Shown: positions 7,832 through 16,893, counted from the stretch's first letter. The stretch: DNA of 42,756 nt from JAAFIP01 sp043772355 (GCA_043772355.1 JAYVGI010000316.1:1-42756); one strand, 5' to 3'. A program made the numbers and translations. Notes: generated by a model not told the origin, from the letters alone.

Positions 7832-8761
7832 ATGGACAGACTTCTGTCAATGCAGGTATTTGAAAAAGTCGTTATTGAAGGCGGCTTCGCCGCGGCTGCC
7901 CGTGCGCTGGATTTGTCTCCTGCGGTTGTCTCGCGCCTGGTGAGCGATCTGGAAGAGCACCTTAACACCCGGTTGATCCAGCGCACCACGCGCAAACTGT
8001 CGCTCACCGAGTCGGGAAACGTATATTTGCAAAAAATCAGCGGGATTTTGCAAGATGTCAGCGACGCTGAGGTGGCAGCGCAAAACAGCACCGTCGCATT
8101 TCGTGGCACCTTGCACCTGCTGGCTACGCCCATGTTGGCAGCCTATTTTTTGGCTCCTCTCAGCAATGCCTGGCTTGAAAAATATCCCGAGATTTCTTTG
8201 GATATCGCAATCGATCCATTTTCCTATTTACGGGTCGAGGAGTTCGATCTCACACTGATGGCTGTTGAGGATGATTTTGATGCCAATATCGTCGCTCGTG
8301 TGCTGGGCCGATCAGAGCGTTTGTTATGCGCTGCGCCCAACTATCTCAGGCGCGCGGGCACACCCGAGCATCCCGATGCATTGCAAGGCCATGCAGACTT
8401 GCGCTTTCCCTGGCATTTGGCGCCTGGCCATACCAACGGGCATGCGGTACGCTTTACTCCTGCAGCCACCCAATTGGCACCGGTGGATGTACAAATGAAA
8501 GTGGCGCTGCAATCGCTCAGCATTGATGTGCTGCTGCGCGCTACTTTGTCGGGAGCGGGAATGTGTTTGTTGGCGAGGCATTTGGCGCAGCACTACTTGC
8601 GCGATAAAAGACTGGTGCACATACTACCGCAGTGGAAGGTGTGTGGCCTGACTATTTATGCGGCTTTACCGACACGTAAATATGTACCCGCGCGGGTCAG
8701 TGCCATGCTTGAATTTTTGACCCAAGCGGCAGTTGCGGTTTTTCCAACTTCCAAGCGATGA
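7832..8761 (+). CDS. LysR-family transcriptional regulator
   Basis: A 309-residue LysR-type regulator. The N-terminal winged helix is MDRLLSMQVFEKVVIEGGFA, AAARALDLSPAVVSRLVSDL and LNTRLIQRTTRKLSLTESG (residues 1-65), followed by a linker helix and the two-lobed effector domain (about 95-300). The domain shape resembles the CrgA/PecT-like branch. Its target is unknown; the Bug gene, the secreted hydrolase immediately downstream, or the acyl-CoA cluster at 9.9-15 kb are candidates. The hydrolase follows on the same strand. Confidence 0.92.
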   Translation: MDRLLSMQVFEKVVIEGGFAAAARALDLSPAVVSRLVSDLEEHLNTRLIQRTTRKLSLTESGNVYLQKISGILQDVSDAEVAAQNSTVAFRGTLHLLATPMLAAYFLAPLSNAWLEKYPEISLDIAIDPFSYLRVEEFDLTLMAVEDDFDANIVARVLGRSERLLCAAPNYLRRAGTPEHPDALQGHADLRFPWHLAPGHTNGHAVRFTPAATQLAPVDVQMKVALQSLSIDVLLRATLSGAGMCLLARHLAQHYLRDKRLVHILPQWKVCGLTIYAALPTRKYVPARVSAMLEFLTQAAVAVFPTSKR

Positions 8762-8848
8762 GCGTAGGTGCACACGTTTGATGTTACAGACAGTAAAGCC
8801 AATACAGCGGACAATAGCATTATTGCCATCGATAGTCAGAAGGTTGCC

Positions 8849-9826
8849 ATGCTACTTACGCCCCATACTGGTTTGCACGTCCGCTTGCACAGGCTAGTGA
8901 GGCACGTCGTCAAAACCAGCCGCATAGTCGTGCTGTTGGTGGGTTGTTTGCATGCCAAGGCCCATGTACAAGGGGAGTTTGTTCTCAAAAAAAATCAAGC
9001 GCAAAATTCACGTAGCCTCAGTGTTGCCAACCCCAAGTTCAAAGCCATAGTTATATTTTTACATGGCTCCTTGATTGAAAAGCTGGATGACACGTGCGAT
9101 CCCTTTGGCCAGACACAGGGCTTTTCGGTGCCTGATGTGGTGAAGCAGTTGGACGGCATGCACATAGCAGGTTTGGAGGTAGTGGTGATGGCACCCTGTC
9201 ACGGCCAAGCTACCCAGATGGGCGAGCCACTCAAGATCGACCAGCGTGTGGCTGCTATCGAGCAAACGCTGCAAGAGCTTGGCCGTGCGGGCGTAGATCC
9301 ATCGCGTATTTTTCTAGTGGGGCAGTCCGCTGGGGGGTGGGCAGCATTGTTGCACCAAAAACGCTACCCCGGGAGCGCCAACTCCATCATCGCCTTCGCC
9401 CCCGCCTTTGCAGGCAAAAAACACGCACGCACTTATCTTTGGCAGCAACGCCATGAAACGCAAAGCGCAGAGATTTTGGCGGCAAACAATCTGTCTGCGC
9501 TTGTATTTGCCTTTGAAAACGATGCCTACAACTCGCCTGATGATTTGGCTTTTCTGGAGCAGATTAAGGGTACAAAACTACTGAAAATGCCCGAGAAAAG
9601 TATTGCCGGTGTACCGTGCGACATACCTCTATTTGCATCCAGCCATGGCCACGCGTACCGAAAATGTTTCAGTAGTACCCAGTCCGAGGTACTGCAGGGC
9701 TTTCTTCGTCAGCGTTTGATTCCTGAGGAGGAGATGGTGCCACAAGCTCGTTCCCGTAGCGCACATACTGGAACGGTGATTGCGTCTGAAAAGCAACTGG
9801 AAAGTCGTCTTCCAAATAAGGAATAG
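8849..9826 (+). CDS. Exported alpha/beta hydrolase (dienelactone/esterase-like)
   Basis: About 325 residues. The start at 8849 is chosen because AGAAGG precedes it and the N-terminus then forms an export signal (RIVVLLVGCLHAKAH); LVGC could be a weak lipobox. The longer frame from a GTG at 8768 lacks these. The nucleophile elbow is GQSAGGWAAL with Ser160, after the strand RIFLVGQ; an acid is likely in FENDAYNSPDDL and the histidine in SSHGHAYRKC. An early strand AIVIFLHGS gives the oxyanion region. The substrate is unknown; the fold suits an esterase or peptidase acting outside the cytoplasm. Confidence 0.75.
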   Translation: MLLTPHTGLHVRLHRLVRHVVKTSRIVVLLVGCLHAKAHVQGEFVLKKNQAQNSRSLSVANPKFKAIVIFLHGSLIEKLDDTCDPFGQTQGFSVPDVVKQLDGMHIAGLEVVVMAPCHGQATQMGEPLKIDQRVAAIEQTLQELGRAGVDPSRIFLVGQSAGGWAALLHQKRYPGSANSIIAFAPAFAGKKHARTYLWQQRHETQSAEILAANNLSALVFAFENDAYNSPDDLAFLEQIKGTKLLKMPEKSIAGVPCDIPLFASSHGHAYRKCFSSTQSEVLQGFLRQRLIPEEEMVPQARSRSAHTGTVIASEKQLESRLPNKE

Positions 9827-9879
9827 GCCAATGGGCCAGCATAGAATTGCCGGCTGAACTTCAATAACTGGCCGACCCG

Positions 9880-10767
9880 ATGATACCAACCGATATTCGC
9901 AGCATCGACGCTGCTACGCTGGCCCATTTGCAAACCTGGGTGGGTAAGGCAGAGGTTTTGCACGACCTGCTTACGGCCGCACCCGTGAGCGGGCTATCTG
10001 CCACCTTGGACCGCACTGATGCCGCGCCCGTGCCCGGCACGCCACTACCGCCGCTGTGGCATTGGTTGTATTTTTTGCCGCAGCACCCACAAAGCCTTTT
10101 GGGAGCGGATGGCCATGCGCAGCGCGGCGGTTTCTTGCCACCCGTGCCTCTGCCGCGCCGCATGTGGGCGGGCGGGCGCTTGCAGTGGCAAGCCGATAAT
10201 CCGCTGGCGGTGGGTGATGCAGTGCAGCGTGTGTCACGCATTGCTTCGGTGACGCACAAAGCGGGGCGCACGGGGGATTTGGTGTTTGTCCTCGTGAAGC
10301 ACGAGGTGCATAACGCACAGGGCTTGGCATTGACCGAAGAGCATGACATTGTCTACAGAGCTAATCCAAAGCCTGGTGACGCGGTGCCCAGTCCACAGCC
10401 TGCTGACAAAGAGGCCGCATGGTCGATGCCAATCAAGCCAGACGACGTGCTACTGTTTCGCTACTCCGCACTCACTTTCAACGGACACCGCATCCATTAC
10501 GACCGTCGCTACGTGACTGAGGTAGAAGGCTATCCCGGTTTGATCGTGCATGGCCCGCTGATAGTCACCATGCTGGTCGATCTGCTGCGCCGTCATCTGC
10601 TAGACGCCAAGGTCATTGGTTTTGAATTTCGCGCCGTGCGTCCGGTGTTTGACGTTGCGCCCTTTACCCTGCATGGCAAACCCAGTGCCGACGGCAAAAC
10701 CGTGCAATTGTGGACGCAAGATCACGAGGGCTGGCTCACCATGCAGGCCACGGCGACGTTGGGCTAG
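9880..10767 (+). CDS. MaoC/hotdog acyl-CoA hydratase, mesaconyl-C4-CoA hydratase-like
   Basis: A 295-residue double-hotdog protein. The N-terminal half carries the FAS1-like dehydratase-type region (PLPPLWHWLYFLPQHPQS, GGFLPPVPLPRRMWAGGRL) and the C-terminal half has the hydratase signature LFRYSALTFNGHRIHYDRRY followed by YPGLIVHGPLI. This arrangement is that of mesaconyl-C4-CoA hydratase (Meh) and HTD2-like enzymes that add or remove water on C4-C5 acyl-CoA esters. It heads a set with acyl-CoA dehydrogenase, CaiB CoA-transferase and MmgE/PrpD. The exact substrate is inference. Confidence 0.85.
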   Translation: MIPTDIRSIDAATLAHLQTWVGKAEVLHDLLTAAPVSGLSATLDRTDAAPVPGTPLPPLWHWLYFLPQHPQSLLGADGHAQRGGFLPPVPLPRRMWAGGRLQWQADNPLAVGDAVQRVSRIASVTHKAGRTGDLVFVLVKHEVHNAQGLALTEEHDIVYRANPKPGDAVPSPQPADKEAAWSMPIKPDDVLLFRYSALTFNGHRIHYDRRYVTEVEGYPGLIVHGPLIVTMLVDLLRRHLLDAKVIGFEFRAVRPVFDVAPFTLHGKPSADGKTVQLWTQDHEGWLTMQATATLG

Positions 10768-10800
10768 GGCACTGGACTAGGGCACTGGACTAGGGCACGG
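10764..10800. repeat. Tandem repeat of CTAGGGCACTGGA
   Basis: Two full 13-bp copies (10764-10776, 10777-10789) and a partial third (10790-10800). The first copy contains the TAG stop of the hydratase gene, so the array grew outward from a coding end, as slippage would do. Confidence 0.7.
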
Positions 10801-10887
10801 GGCAGTCACATCGAGCACACTGGCCCGCCTACATTGTCCAAGCCCCCGGTATAAACCTGCTACAGCCTTTTTTGCTACCCACACCTT

Positions 10888-12057
10888 ATGAAAACCCAAA
10901 TCCCCACTGCCGATGCCCACCAAGAGTTGCGCGAAGCCTTGCGCGGCCAGCTCGCACAATTTGACTCTGCCTACTGGCAGCAGGTAGACCACACACGCGG
11001 CTACCCAGAGATTTTTGTGAATGCGCTGACCGAGGCCGGCTGGCTGGCCGCGCTCATTCCCACCGAGTACGGCGGCTCGGGCCTGGGCCTGGCCGAGGCC
11101 TCGGTGATCATGGAAGAGATCAACTTTGCAGGCGGCAACGCAGGCTCTTGCCACGGCCAGATGTACAACATGGGCACGCTCTTGCGCCACGGCTCGGCCG
11201 CGCAGAAAAAGCTGTACTTGCCACAAATCGCCAGCGGCGCGCTGCGCCTGCAGTCCATGGCGGTGACCGAACCCAGCACAGGCACGGATACCACGCAGCT
11301 CAAAACCACCGCCGTAAAGAAGGGTGACCGCTACGTCGTCAACGGGCAAAAGGTATGGATCTCGCGCATCCAGCATTCAGATTTGATGATTTTGCTGGCC
11401 CGCACCACACCGCTGGCCGAGGTGACCAAAAAGTCCGAAGGCATGTCGATCTTTATCGTCAACTTGAAAGACGCGATAGGCAAAGGGATGACCGTGCAAC
11501 CGATTGCCAATATGGTCAACCACGAAACCAACGAAGTATTTTTTGACAATCTGGAAATCCCCGCCGAGAACCTGATTGGCGAAGAGGGTAAGGGCTTCAA
11601 ATACATCCTCGACGGCCTCAACGCTGAGCGCACCTTGATCGCAGCCGAGTGCATAGGCGACGCCTACTGGTTCATCGACAAAGCCCGTCGCTACGCCAGC
11701 GAGCGCGTGGTGTTTAACCGCCCCATCGGCCAAAACCAGGGCGTGCAGTTCCCCATAGCCGATGCCTATATAGAAACCGAAGCCGCCAACCTCATGCGCT
11801 TCAAGGCCTGCACATTGTTTGACGCAGGCCAGAGCTGCGGAGCCGAGGCCAATATGGCCAAATACCTGGCCGCCAAAGCCTCCTGGGAAGCCGCCAACGT
11901 CTGCATGCAAACCCACGGCGGCTTCGGCTTTGCGTGTGAATACGATGTCGAGCGCAAGTTCCGCGAGACACGCCTGTACCAGGTGGCACCGATTTCTACC
12001 AACTTGATTTACTCGTATGTGGCCGAGCATTTGCTGGGGCTGCCACGGTCTTTTTAA
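10888..12057 (+). CDS. Acyl-CoA dehydrogenase
   Basis: A 389-residue flavin dehydrogenase. Seen in order: helical N-domain, the IPTEYGGSGLGLAEASVIME signature, the beta-domain signature SMAVTEPSTGTDTTQLKTTA, NGQKVWISRIQHSDL, and the C-terminal helical domain with ERTLIAAECIGDAYWFIDKA and QTHGGFGFACEYDVERKFRE ending in VAPISTNLIYSYVAEHLLGL. It oxidises an acyl-CoA to the 2-enoyl-CoA with FAD, passing electrons to ETF. Placement between the Meh-like hydratase and a CaiB transferase suggests a branched or dicarboxyl acyl-CoA. Confidence 0.93.
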   Translation: MKTQIPTADAHQELREALRGQLAQFDSAYWQQVDHTRGYPEIFVNALTEAGWLAALIPTEYGGSGLGLAEASVIMEEINFAGGNAGSCHGQMYNMGTLLRHGSAAQKKLYLPQIASGALRLQSMAVTEPSTGTDTTQLKTTAVKKGDRYVVNGQKVWISRIQHSDLMILLARTTPLAEVTKKSEGMSIFIVNLKDAIGKGMTVQPIANMVNHETNEVFFDNLEIPAENLIGEEGKGFKYILDGLNAERTLIAAECIGDAYWFIDKARRYASERVVFNRPIGQNQGVQFPIADAYIETEAANLMRFKACTLFDAGQSCGAEANMAKYLAAKASWEAANVCMQTHGGFGFACEYDVERKFRETRLYQVAPISTNLIYSYVAEHLLGLPRSF

Positions 12058-12357
12058 AACTTCCAAATACCAAACTTCCGAATACCGAACTTCCGAATAC
12101 CGAACTTCCGGACGCAGAGGACGCAGAGGACGCAAAAGTTACGCAAAGGACGCAAAAGAACAGCCAAAAAAATTCAAAGAAAAATTTAAAAAAAATTGAA
12201 AAAATATGGGATTTTTTTAGAAATTAGTACCTGCAATATTTGCAGTGCAAATTTTGGTTTTCTTTTTTGTATTTTTTTGCGTCCTTTGCGTAACTTTTGC
12301 GCCCTCTGCGTCCGGAAGTCCGCTTTCGCCCTGCGCACACCAACCACCTGATAAACC
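12058..12357. repeat. Intergenic tandem repeats and long inverted repeat
   Basis: Just after the dehydrogenase stop lie about four imperfect copies of AACTTCCGAATACCG (12058-12109). Then 12104-12160 and 12272-12319 form a long inverted repeat built from GACGCAGAG, GACGCAAAAG and TTACGCAAAGGACGCAAAA; the left arm has one extra GACGCAGAG unit. The spacer is an A+T-rich stretch of about 110 bases. The transcript could fold into one large stem. No open frame or transposase is associated, so this is a REP/BIME-like structure rather than an insertion sequence. Confidence 0.8.
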
Positions 12358-13548
12358 ATGACCAGACCCCTAGACGGCATTACCGTCGTTTCCCTTGAGC
12401 ACGCCATCGCGGCGCCTTTTTGCACGCGCCAGTTGGCCGACTTGGGCGCCAGAGTGATCAAAATCGAGCGCCCCGGTGTAGGCGATTTTGCGCGCGCCTA
12501 TGACCAACGCGTGGACGGTATGGCTTCGCATTTTGTGTGGGTGAACCGCTCCAAAGAAAGCCTCACCTTAGACCTCAAGCAGCCCGCCGCCTTAGCTATC
12601 CTGAAGCAATTGCTGGAAAAAGCCGATGTGCTGGTGCAAAACCTTGCCCCCGGCGCAGCCGCCCGCATGGGCCTGGGCTTTGAGGACTTGAAAACCCAGC
12701 ACCCCAGCCTGATCGTGTGCGACATCTCCGGCTATGGCGACAACGGCCCCTACCGCGACAAAAAAGCCTACGACCTGTTGATCCAAAGCGAGGCCGGGTT
12801 TTTGTCCGTCACGGGAACGCCCGATGAGCCCAGCAAGTCGGGCAACTCGATTGCCGACATCGCAGCGGGCATGTACGCCTATACCAACATCTTGGCGGCG
12901 CTGATGCAGCGCGACAAACGCGGCGGCACGGGGCAGGGCGCGCACATCGACGTGTCTATGCTGGAGGCACTGACCGAGTGGATGGGCTTCCCGCTGTACT
13001 ACGCTTACCAAGGGGCCACGCCACCCCCTCGCAGCGCGGCATCGCACGCCACCATCTATCCCTACGGCCCGTTTGCCGCAGGCGATGGTGGCACCATCAT
13101 GCTGGGCTTGCAAAACGAGCGCGAGTGGGTGGTGTTTTGCGATGTAGTGCTGGGCCAAGCCGCGCTGGCAAAAGATGTGCGCTTCGACAGCAACGCCAAA
13201 CGCAACGAACACCGAGAGGCGCTCAAAGCCATTATCTTAAAAACCTTTGCCAGCATGACAACCGAGCAAGTGGCCGCCAAGCTGGACGAAGCGCAAATCG
13301 CCAATGCCCGCATGAACGACATGGCCCAGGTCTGGGCGCACCCCCAGCTTGCAGCGCGCGAGCGCTGGGCACAGGTAGCTACCCCTGTGGGCAGTATCCC
13401 CGCGCTGCTGCCACCGGGGCGCAATAGCAGCTTTGAGTACCGCATGGATGCGGTGCCCGCCGTCGGCCAGCATACCGAGCTTATTTTGCGCGAGTTGGGA
13501 CACGGCGATGCAAGTATGGCCGCACTCAAAGCATCCAATGCTATTTAA
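12358..13548 (+). CDS. CaiB/BaiF class III CoA-transferase
   Basis: A 396-residue family III CoA-transferase. Seen: the N-terminal strand PLDGITVVSLEHAIAAPFCT, RQLADLGARVIKIERPGVGD, the motif WVNRSKESLTLDLKQP, NLAPGAAARMGLGFEDLK, ISGYGDNGPYRDKKAYDLLI and the catalytic aspartate in AHIDVSMLEALTEWM. These enzymes exchange CoA between carboxylic acids through an aspartyl-CoA intermediate, with interlocked dimers. Beside the Meh-like hydratase and PrpD it probably activates or isomerises a C5 dicarboxylic acid; this is inference. A short cytoplasmic enzyme without odd features. Confidence 0.93.
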   Translation: MTRPLDGITVVSLEHAIAAPFCTRQLADLGARVIKIERPGVGDFARAYDQRVDGMASHFVWVNRSKESLTLDLKQPAALAILKQLLEKADVLVQNLAPGAAARMGLGFEDLKTQHPSLIVCDISGYGDNGPYRDKKAYDLLIQSEAGFLSVTGTPDEPSKSGNSIADIAAGMYAYTNILAALMQRDKRGGTGQGAHIDVSMLEALTEWMGFPLYYAYQGATPPPRSAASHATIYPYGPFAAGDGGTIMLGLQNEREWVVFCDVVLGQAALAKDVRFDSNAKRNEHREALKAIILKTFASMTTEQVAAKLDEAQIANARMNDMAQVWAHPQLAARERWAQVATPVGSIPALLPPGRNSSFEYRMDAVPAVGQHTELILRELGHGDASMAALKASNAI

Positions 13549-13550
13549 TC

Positions 13551-13583
13551 AGTAGCTGCTCCCGCAATATTCTATTTAGCTAG
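13551..13583 (+). repeat. REP-like repeat, core TAGCTGCTCCCGCAATA
   Basis: The core at 13553-13569 is identical to the copy inside the coding region at 26627-26643. It stands immediately after the CaiB gene, between A+T-rich short inverted stretches (CTATTTAATC before, CTATTTAGCTAG after). Confidence 0.65.
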
Positions 13584-13618
13584 AGCTCTAAACAACCTCT
13601 AACTGCGTGGTGTCTGCA

Positions 13619-13680
13619 ACCTATCACCCGCAACCTATCACCTGTAACCTGTAACCTGTAACCTATCACGTGTAACCTGA
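13619..13680. repeat. Heptamer-like tandem repeat (ACCTGTA/ACCTATC)
   Basis: About nine degenerate 7- to 10-base units based on ACCTGTA and ACCTATCAC fill the gap before the PrpD-family gene and end six bases before its ATG, displacing any normal ribosome site. Slippage origin is likely. Confidence 0.7.
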
Positions 13681-13685
13681 ACACC

Positions 13686-15065
13686 ATGACCTCCACTCCC
13701 ACCGCCCAACTCGCCGCCTTCGCCGCCCATTTACGCTTCGATAATATCCCTGCACCCGTAGTGCGCAAGGCCGAGGACTTGCTGGTGGACTGGTTTGGCT
13801 CGGCCATTGCAGGCAAGGGTGCCCGCGCGGTCGAGGCCATTACCCGCTTTGCTGCCAGCATGGGGCCAGGCACCGGCCCAGCCGAGGTATTGGTTAACCG
13901 CAGCCGCACCAGCCCCTACTTTGCCGCCATGGCCAACGCCGCAGCATCGCATGTGGCCGAGCAAGACGATGTGCACAACGGCTCCGTGTTTCACCCTGCT
14001 ACGGTTGTTTTCCCGGTGGCGCTGGCGATGGCGCAAAGCCTGGGCAGCAGCGGCCAGCAGTTCCTCACCGCTGCAGTGGCGGGCTACGAGGTGGGCATTC
14101 GTGTGGGTGAGTTTTTGGGCCGCTCGCACTACAAGGTGTTCCACACCACGGGCACGGCGGGTACCTTGGCGGCGGCTGCGGCAGCAGGCAGTTTGCTGGG
14201 GCTCAATGCCGCGCAAATGCAGCACGCCTTTGGCTCAGCGGGCACGCAGTCTGCGGGGTTGTGGGAGTTTTTGCGTACTGCGGCAGACAGCAAGCAGTTG
14301 CACACCGCCCATGCCGCCGCTGCGGGCCTGATGTCAGCCAGCCTGGCCAAGGATGGTTTTACCGGCGCGGCGCAGATTTTGGAAGGCCCGCAGGGCATGG
14401 CCGCTGGCATGTCCAGCGATGCGAATCCGGCCAAGCTGACCGATGGCCTGCCAAATGGTAAGGATGGGCGCTGGGCTACGGCCGAGACCTCATTTAAATT
14501 TCACGCATCGTGCCGCCACACCCACCCGGCGGCGGATGCGCTGCTGCAGGTGATGCAGGCGCACAATCTCCAGCCCGAAACAATAGCGCGTGTGGTCACC
14601 CATGTGCACCAAGGCGCTATCGACGTGCTGGGCCCGGTGGTGAACCCCGCCACCGTGCACCAAAGCAAGTTCTCCATGGGCACGGTGCTGGCCTTGGTGG
14701 CGCGCTTTGGCCACGCAGGTCTGGTGGAATTTGAGCAGCACTTTAACGACAGCGCGACCACAGCGCTGTGCCAAAAAGTAGAGATGCAATTAGACAGCGA
14801 AGTCGATGCCGCCTACCCGCAGCGCTGGATTGGCAAAGTGACGGTGCACACCACGGACGGCCGCGTATTGCAGGGCAGGGTAGACGAGCCGAAGGGCGAC
14901 CCTGGCAACACCCTGTCGCGAGAAGAGATTACCGACAAGGCGCTGCGCTTGGCGGCTTTCAGCGGTGGTGCTACTGCCGCTGAGATGCAGGCGGCTGTGC
15001 AGGCCTTGTGGGGCATGGCGGATGTCGGCAAGGTGGGGGCCTTGTTGCCGCAAGTGCAGAGATAA
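13686..15065 (+). CDS. MmgE/PrpD family protein
   Basis: A 459-residue member of the 2-methylcitrate dehydratase/cis-aconitate decarboxylase fold. Visible family blocks: DLLVDWFGSAIAGKGARAVE near residue 35, NAAASHVAEQDDVHNGSVFH (histidine and acidic active-site loop) near 80, GYEVGIRVGEF, HTTGTAGTLAAAAAAGSLLG, and FKFHASCRHTHPAADALLQV near 275. Such enzymes dehydrate or decarboxylate tricarboxylic and related acids. Its place behind the CaiB gene suggests a role in the same acid pathway. There is no visible ribosome site because a tandem repeat runs up to the start. Confidence 0.9.
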   Translation: MTSTPTAQLAAFAAHLRFDNIPAPVVRKAEDLLVDWFGSAIAGKGARAVEAITRFAASMGPGTGPAEVLVNRSRTSPYFAAMANAAASHVAEQDDVHNGSVFHPATVVFPVALAMAQSLGSSGQQFLTAAVAGYEVGIRVGEFLGRSHYKVFHTTGTAGTLAAAAAAGSLLGLNAAQMQHAFGSAGTQSAGLWEFLRTAADSKQLHTAHAAAAGLMSASLAKDGFTGAAQILEGPQGMAAGMSSDANPAKLTDGLPNGKDGRWATAETSFKFHASCRHTHPAADALLQVMQAHNLQPETIARVVTHVHQGAIDVLGPVVNPATVHQSKFSMGTVLALVARFGHAGLVEFEQHFNDSATTALCQKVEMQLDSEVDAAYPQRWIGKVTVHTTDGRVLQGRVDEPKGDPGNTLSREEITDKALRLAAFSGGATAAEMQAAVQALWGMADVGKVGALLPQVQR

Positions 15066-15078
15066 TAGAGGCTCATCA

Positions 15079-15906
15079 GTGAGCGACATGACCTACCACA
15101 TTGCCTTTTATAAATTTACCGCCCTCAGCGAGATGGACGCGGTCGTAACGCGCCTGCGCGAGCTGACCACGCCGCTGTTGGGCAGCATTTTGGTGGCCAG
15201 TGAGGGCATTAACGGTATGCTGGCTGGCACCGCGCTGGAGCTGGATGCCTTTGAACTGGCGCTGCAAAACGATGCTGCTTTTGGCAGCAGTTTTAAAGGC
15301 ACGGTATTCAAACGCACACAGTGCGATACCCCGCCCTTTAAACGCATGAAGGTGCATGCCAAAGCCGAGATAGTGCCGCTGGGCATTGCGGGGGTAGACG
15401 CAGCGGGCCGCACCGCCGATATTGAACGCACCAACGTCAGCCCGCAGGCTTGGCGCCAGCTGATCAAGCAACCTGATGTGGTGCTACTGGACAACCGCAA
15501 CAGCTTTGAATTTCGCCTGGGTAAATTCGAGGGCGCGATTGACCCCGGCGTGGTGAATTTTCGGGACTTTCCTGAGTATGTGAAGGCGCATGCCGAGCAA
15601 TGGAAAGCAGAGCATAAAAAGGTGGCCATGTACTGCACCGGCGGCATACGCTGCGAAAAAAGCAGTGTGTGGATGCAAGACCTGGGGCTGGATGTGTACC
15701 AGCTGGAAGGCGGCATCTTGAACTACTTTAAAGAAATGCCCGACGCCGAGCACGACTGGAAGGGCGAGTGCTTTGTGTTTGATAACCGCGTTGCTCTGGA
15801 TACCCATTTGATAGAGACCCCCACCACGGTAGAAGATGTGTACGAACGCGAGCCCGATGGCGCGTGGCGACTGGCGCGTGCCAAGCAGCTTGACGGCGGC
15901 AGGTAA
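15079..15906 (+). CDS. trhO: tRNA uridine(34) hydroxylase TrhO (rhodanese fold)
   Basis: About 275 residues. The N-terminal acylphosphatase-like domain (FYKFTALSEMD, VASEGINGMLAGT) is followed by the rhodanese domain with VVLLDNRNSFEFRLGKFEGA and the active-site loop MYCTGGIRCEKSSVWM (Cys near residue 186), then LEGGILNYFKEMPDAEHDWK. TrhO makes 5-hydroxyuridine at tRNA position 34 in an oxygen-dependent way. The GTG at 15079 is chosen since AGAGG lies eight bases before it; ATG at 15088 in the same frame is the alternative. The C-terminal cysteine-rich tail found in some homologues is absent. Confidence 0.9.
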   Translation: MSDMTYHIAFYKFTALSEMDAVVTRLRELTTPLLGSILVASEGINGMLAGTALELDAFELALQNDAAFGSSFKGTVFKRTQCDTPPFKRMKVHAKAEIVPLGIAGVDAAGRTADIERTNVSPQAWRQLIKQPDVVLLDNRNSFEFRLGKFEGAIDPGVVNFRDFPEYVKAHAEQWKAEHKKVAMYCTGGIRCEKSSVWMQDLGLDVYQLEGGILNYFKEMPDAEHDWKGECFVFDNRVALDTHLIETPTTVEDVYEREPDGAWRLARAKQLDGGR

Positions 15907-15919
15907 GCCTGCTCCACCC

Positions 15920-16831
15920 ATGGCTACCCTGCCCACTGTAGACGGTGTCAGCCCGAGTGTGATGACCTTGCCCGTTTTTCCGGCCAATAACACGCCAACC
16001 AGTTTGCTTTCATTTCTAGAGCATTCTGTGCACATTCCTGTAGATCAATCCTGGCTGGAGCGCATGCAAAACGCGCTGGTGCTCAGTGATGCAGGCTTAC
16101 CTTTGTTGCCAGGCACCCCGTACCTGGCTGGGCAGCGCGTGTACTACTACCGCCACGTTCTCAACGAGCCGCAGGTGCCGTTTACTGAAAGCATCATTTA
16201 CCAAGACGCGCATTTGCTGGTGGCCGACAAGCCGCACTTTTTGCCTGTCGCGCCTACCGGCCGCTATGTGCAAGAGACGCTGTTGGTGCGGTTAAAGAAG
16301 CGCACCGGCCTGGATGACTTGGTACCCATCCACCGCATTGACCGCGATACGGCTGGCTTGGTACTGTTCAGCGTGCAGCCCGCTTCGCGCGATGCGTATG
16401 CCGCACTTTTCAGGCAACGCAGTGTAGCCAAGTGCTACGAAGCGATAGCACCGTTTCGTGCGGATCTGCGCTTGCCTTTGGTGCACCGCATCCGCATGGT
16501 GAGCGCAGCCTCGTTCATGCAAATGCAAGAAGTAGCAGGAGAGCCTAACACCGAGACCCGTATCGAGCTGCTGGAGCAACGGGGTGCCTTAGCCCGCTAC
16601 CGCCTGCAACCCGTCACTGGCAAACGCCACCAGTTGCGGGTGCATATGCTGTCGCTGGGACTGCCTATTTGTGGTGATGCGATCTATCCCACGCTCACGC
16701 CCGAGCCGCAGCTCGATGCCTTGAGCTACAGCCATCCGCTACAGTTATTGGCGCAGGGCATTACATTTACAGACCCCATAACGGGGCAACAGCACGCATT
16801 CAACAGCCTGCAGAGTTTGGCGCTGCAATAG
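15920..16831 (+). CDS. RluA-family pseudouridine synthase
   Basis: About 303 residues. The catalytic motif is VPIHRIDRDTAGLVLFS with Asp141, preceded by the strand IIYQDAHLLVADKPHFLPVA and followed by YRLQPVTGKRHQLRVHMLSL and PICGDAIYP, all typical of RluA-type enzymes. There is no S4 domain. The target RNA is unknown; homologues of this type are often annotated simply as 23S/tRNA pseudouridine synthases. The start at 15920 follows the trhO stop by 13 bases, suggesting one RNA-modification transcript. Confidence 0.88.
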   Translation: MATLPTVDGVSPSVMTLPVFPANNTPTSLLSFLEHSVHIPVDQSWLERMQNALVLSDAGLPLLPGTPYLAGQRVYYYRHVLNEPQVPFTESIIYQDAHLLVADKPHFLPVAPTGRYVQETLLVRLKKRTGLDDLVPIHRIDRDTAGLVLFSVQPASRDAYAALFRQRSVAKCYEAIAPFRADLRLPLVHRIRMVSAASFMQMQEVAGEPNTETRIELLEQRGALARYRLQPVTGKRHQLRVHMLSLGLPICGDAIYPTLTPEPQLDALSYSHPLQLLAQGITFTDPITGQQHAFNSLQSLALQ

Positions 16832-16893
16832 TTGGGCACAAGGGGTTGCAAACCGTAGCAACGAAAATCGTCCACGAAGGCTAAATTGCCTGC

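Noticed and set aside
12058..13680. CRISPR array
   Set aside because: The repeats are short tandem units without unique spacers, and there are no cas genes.
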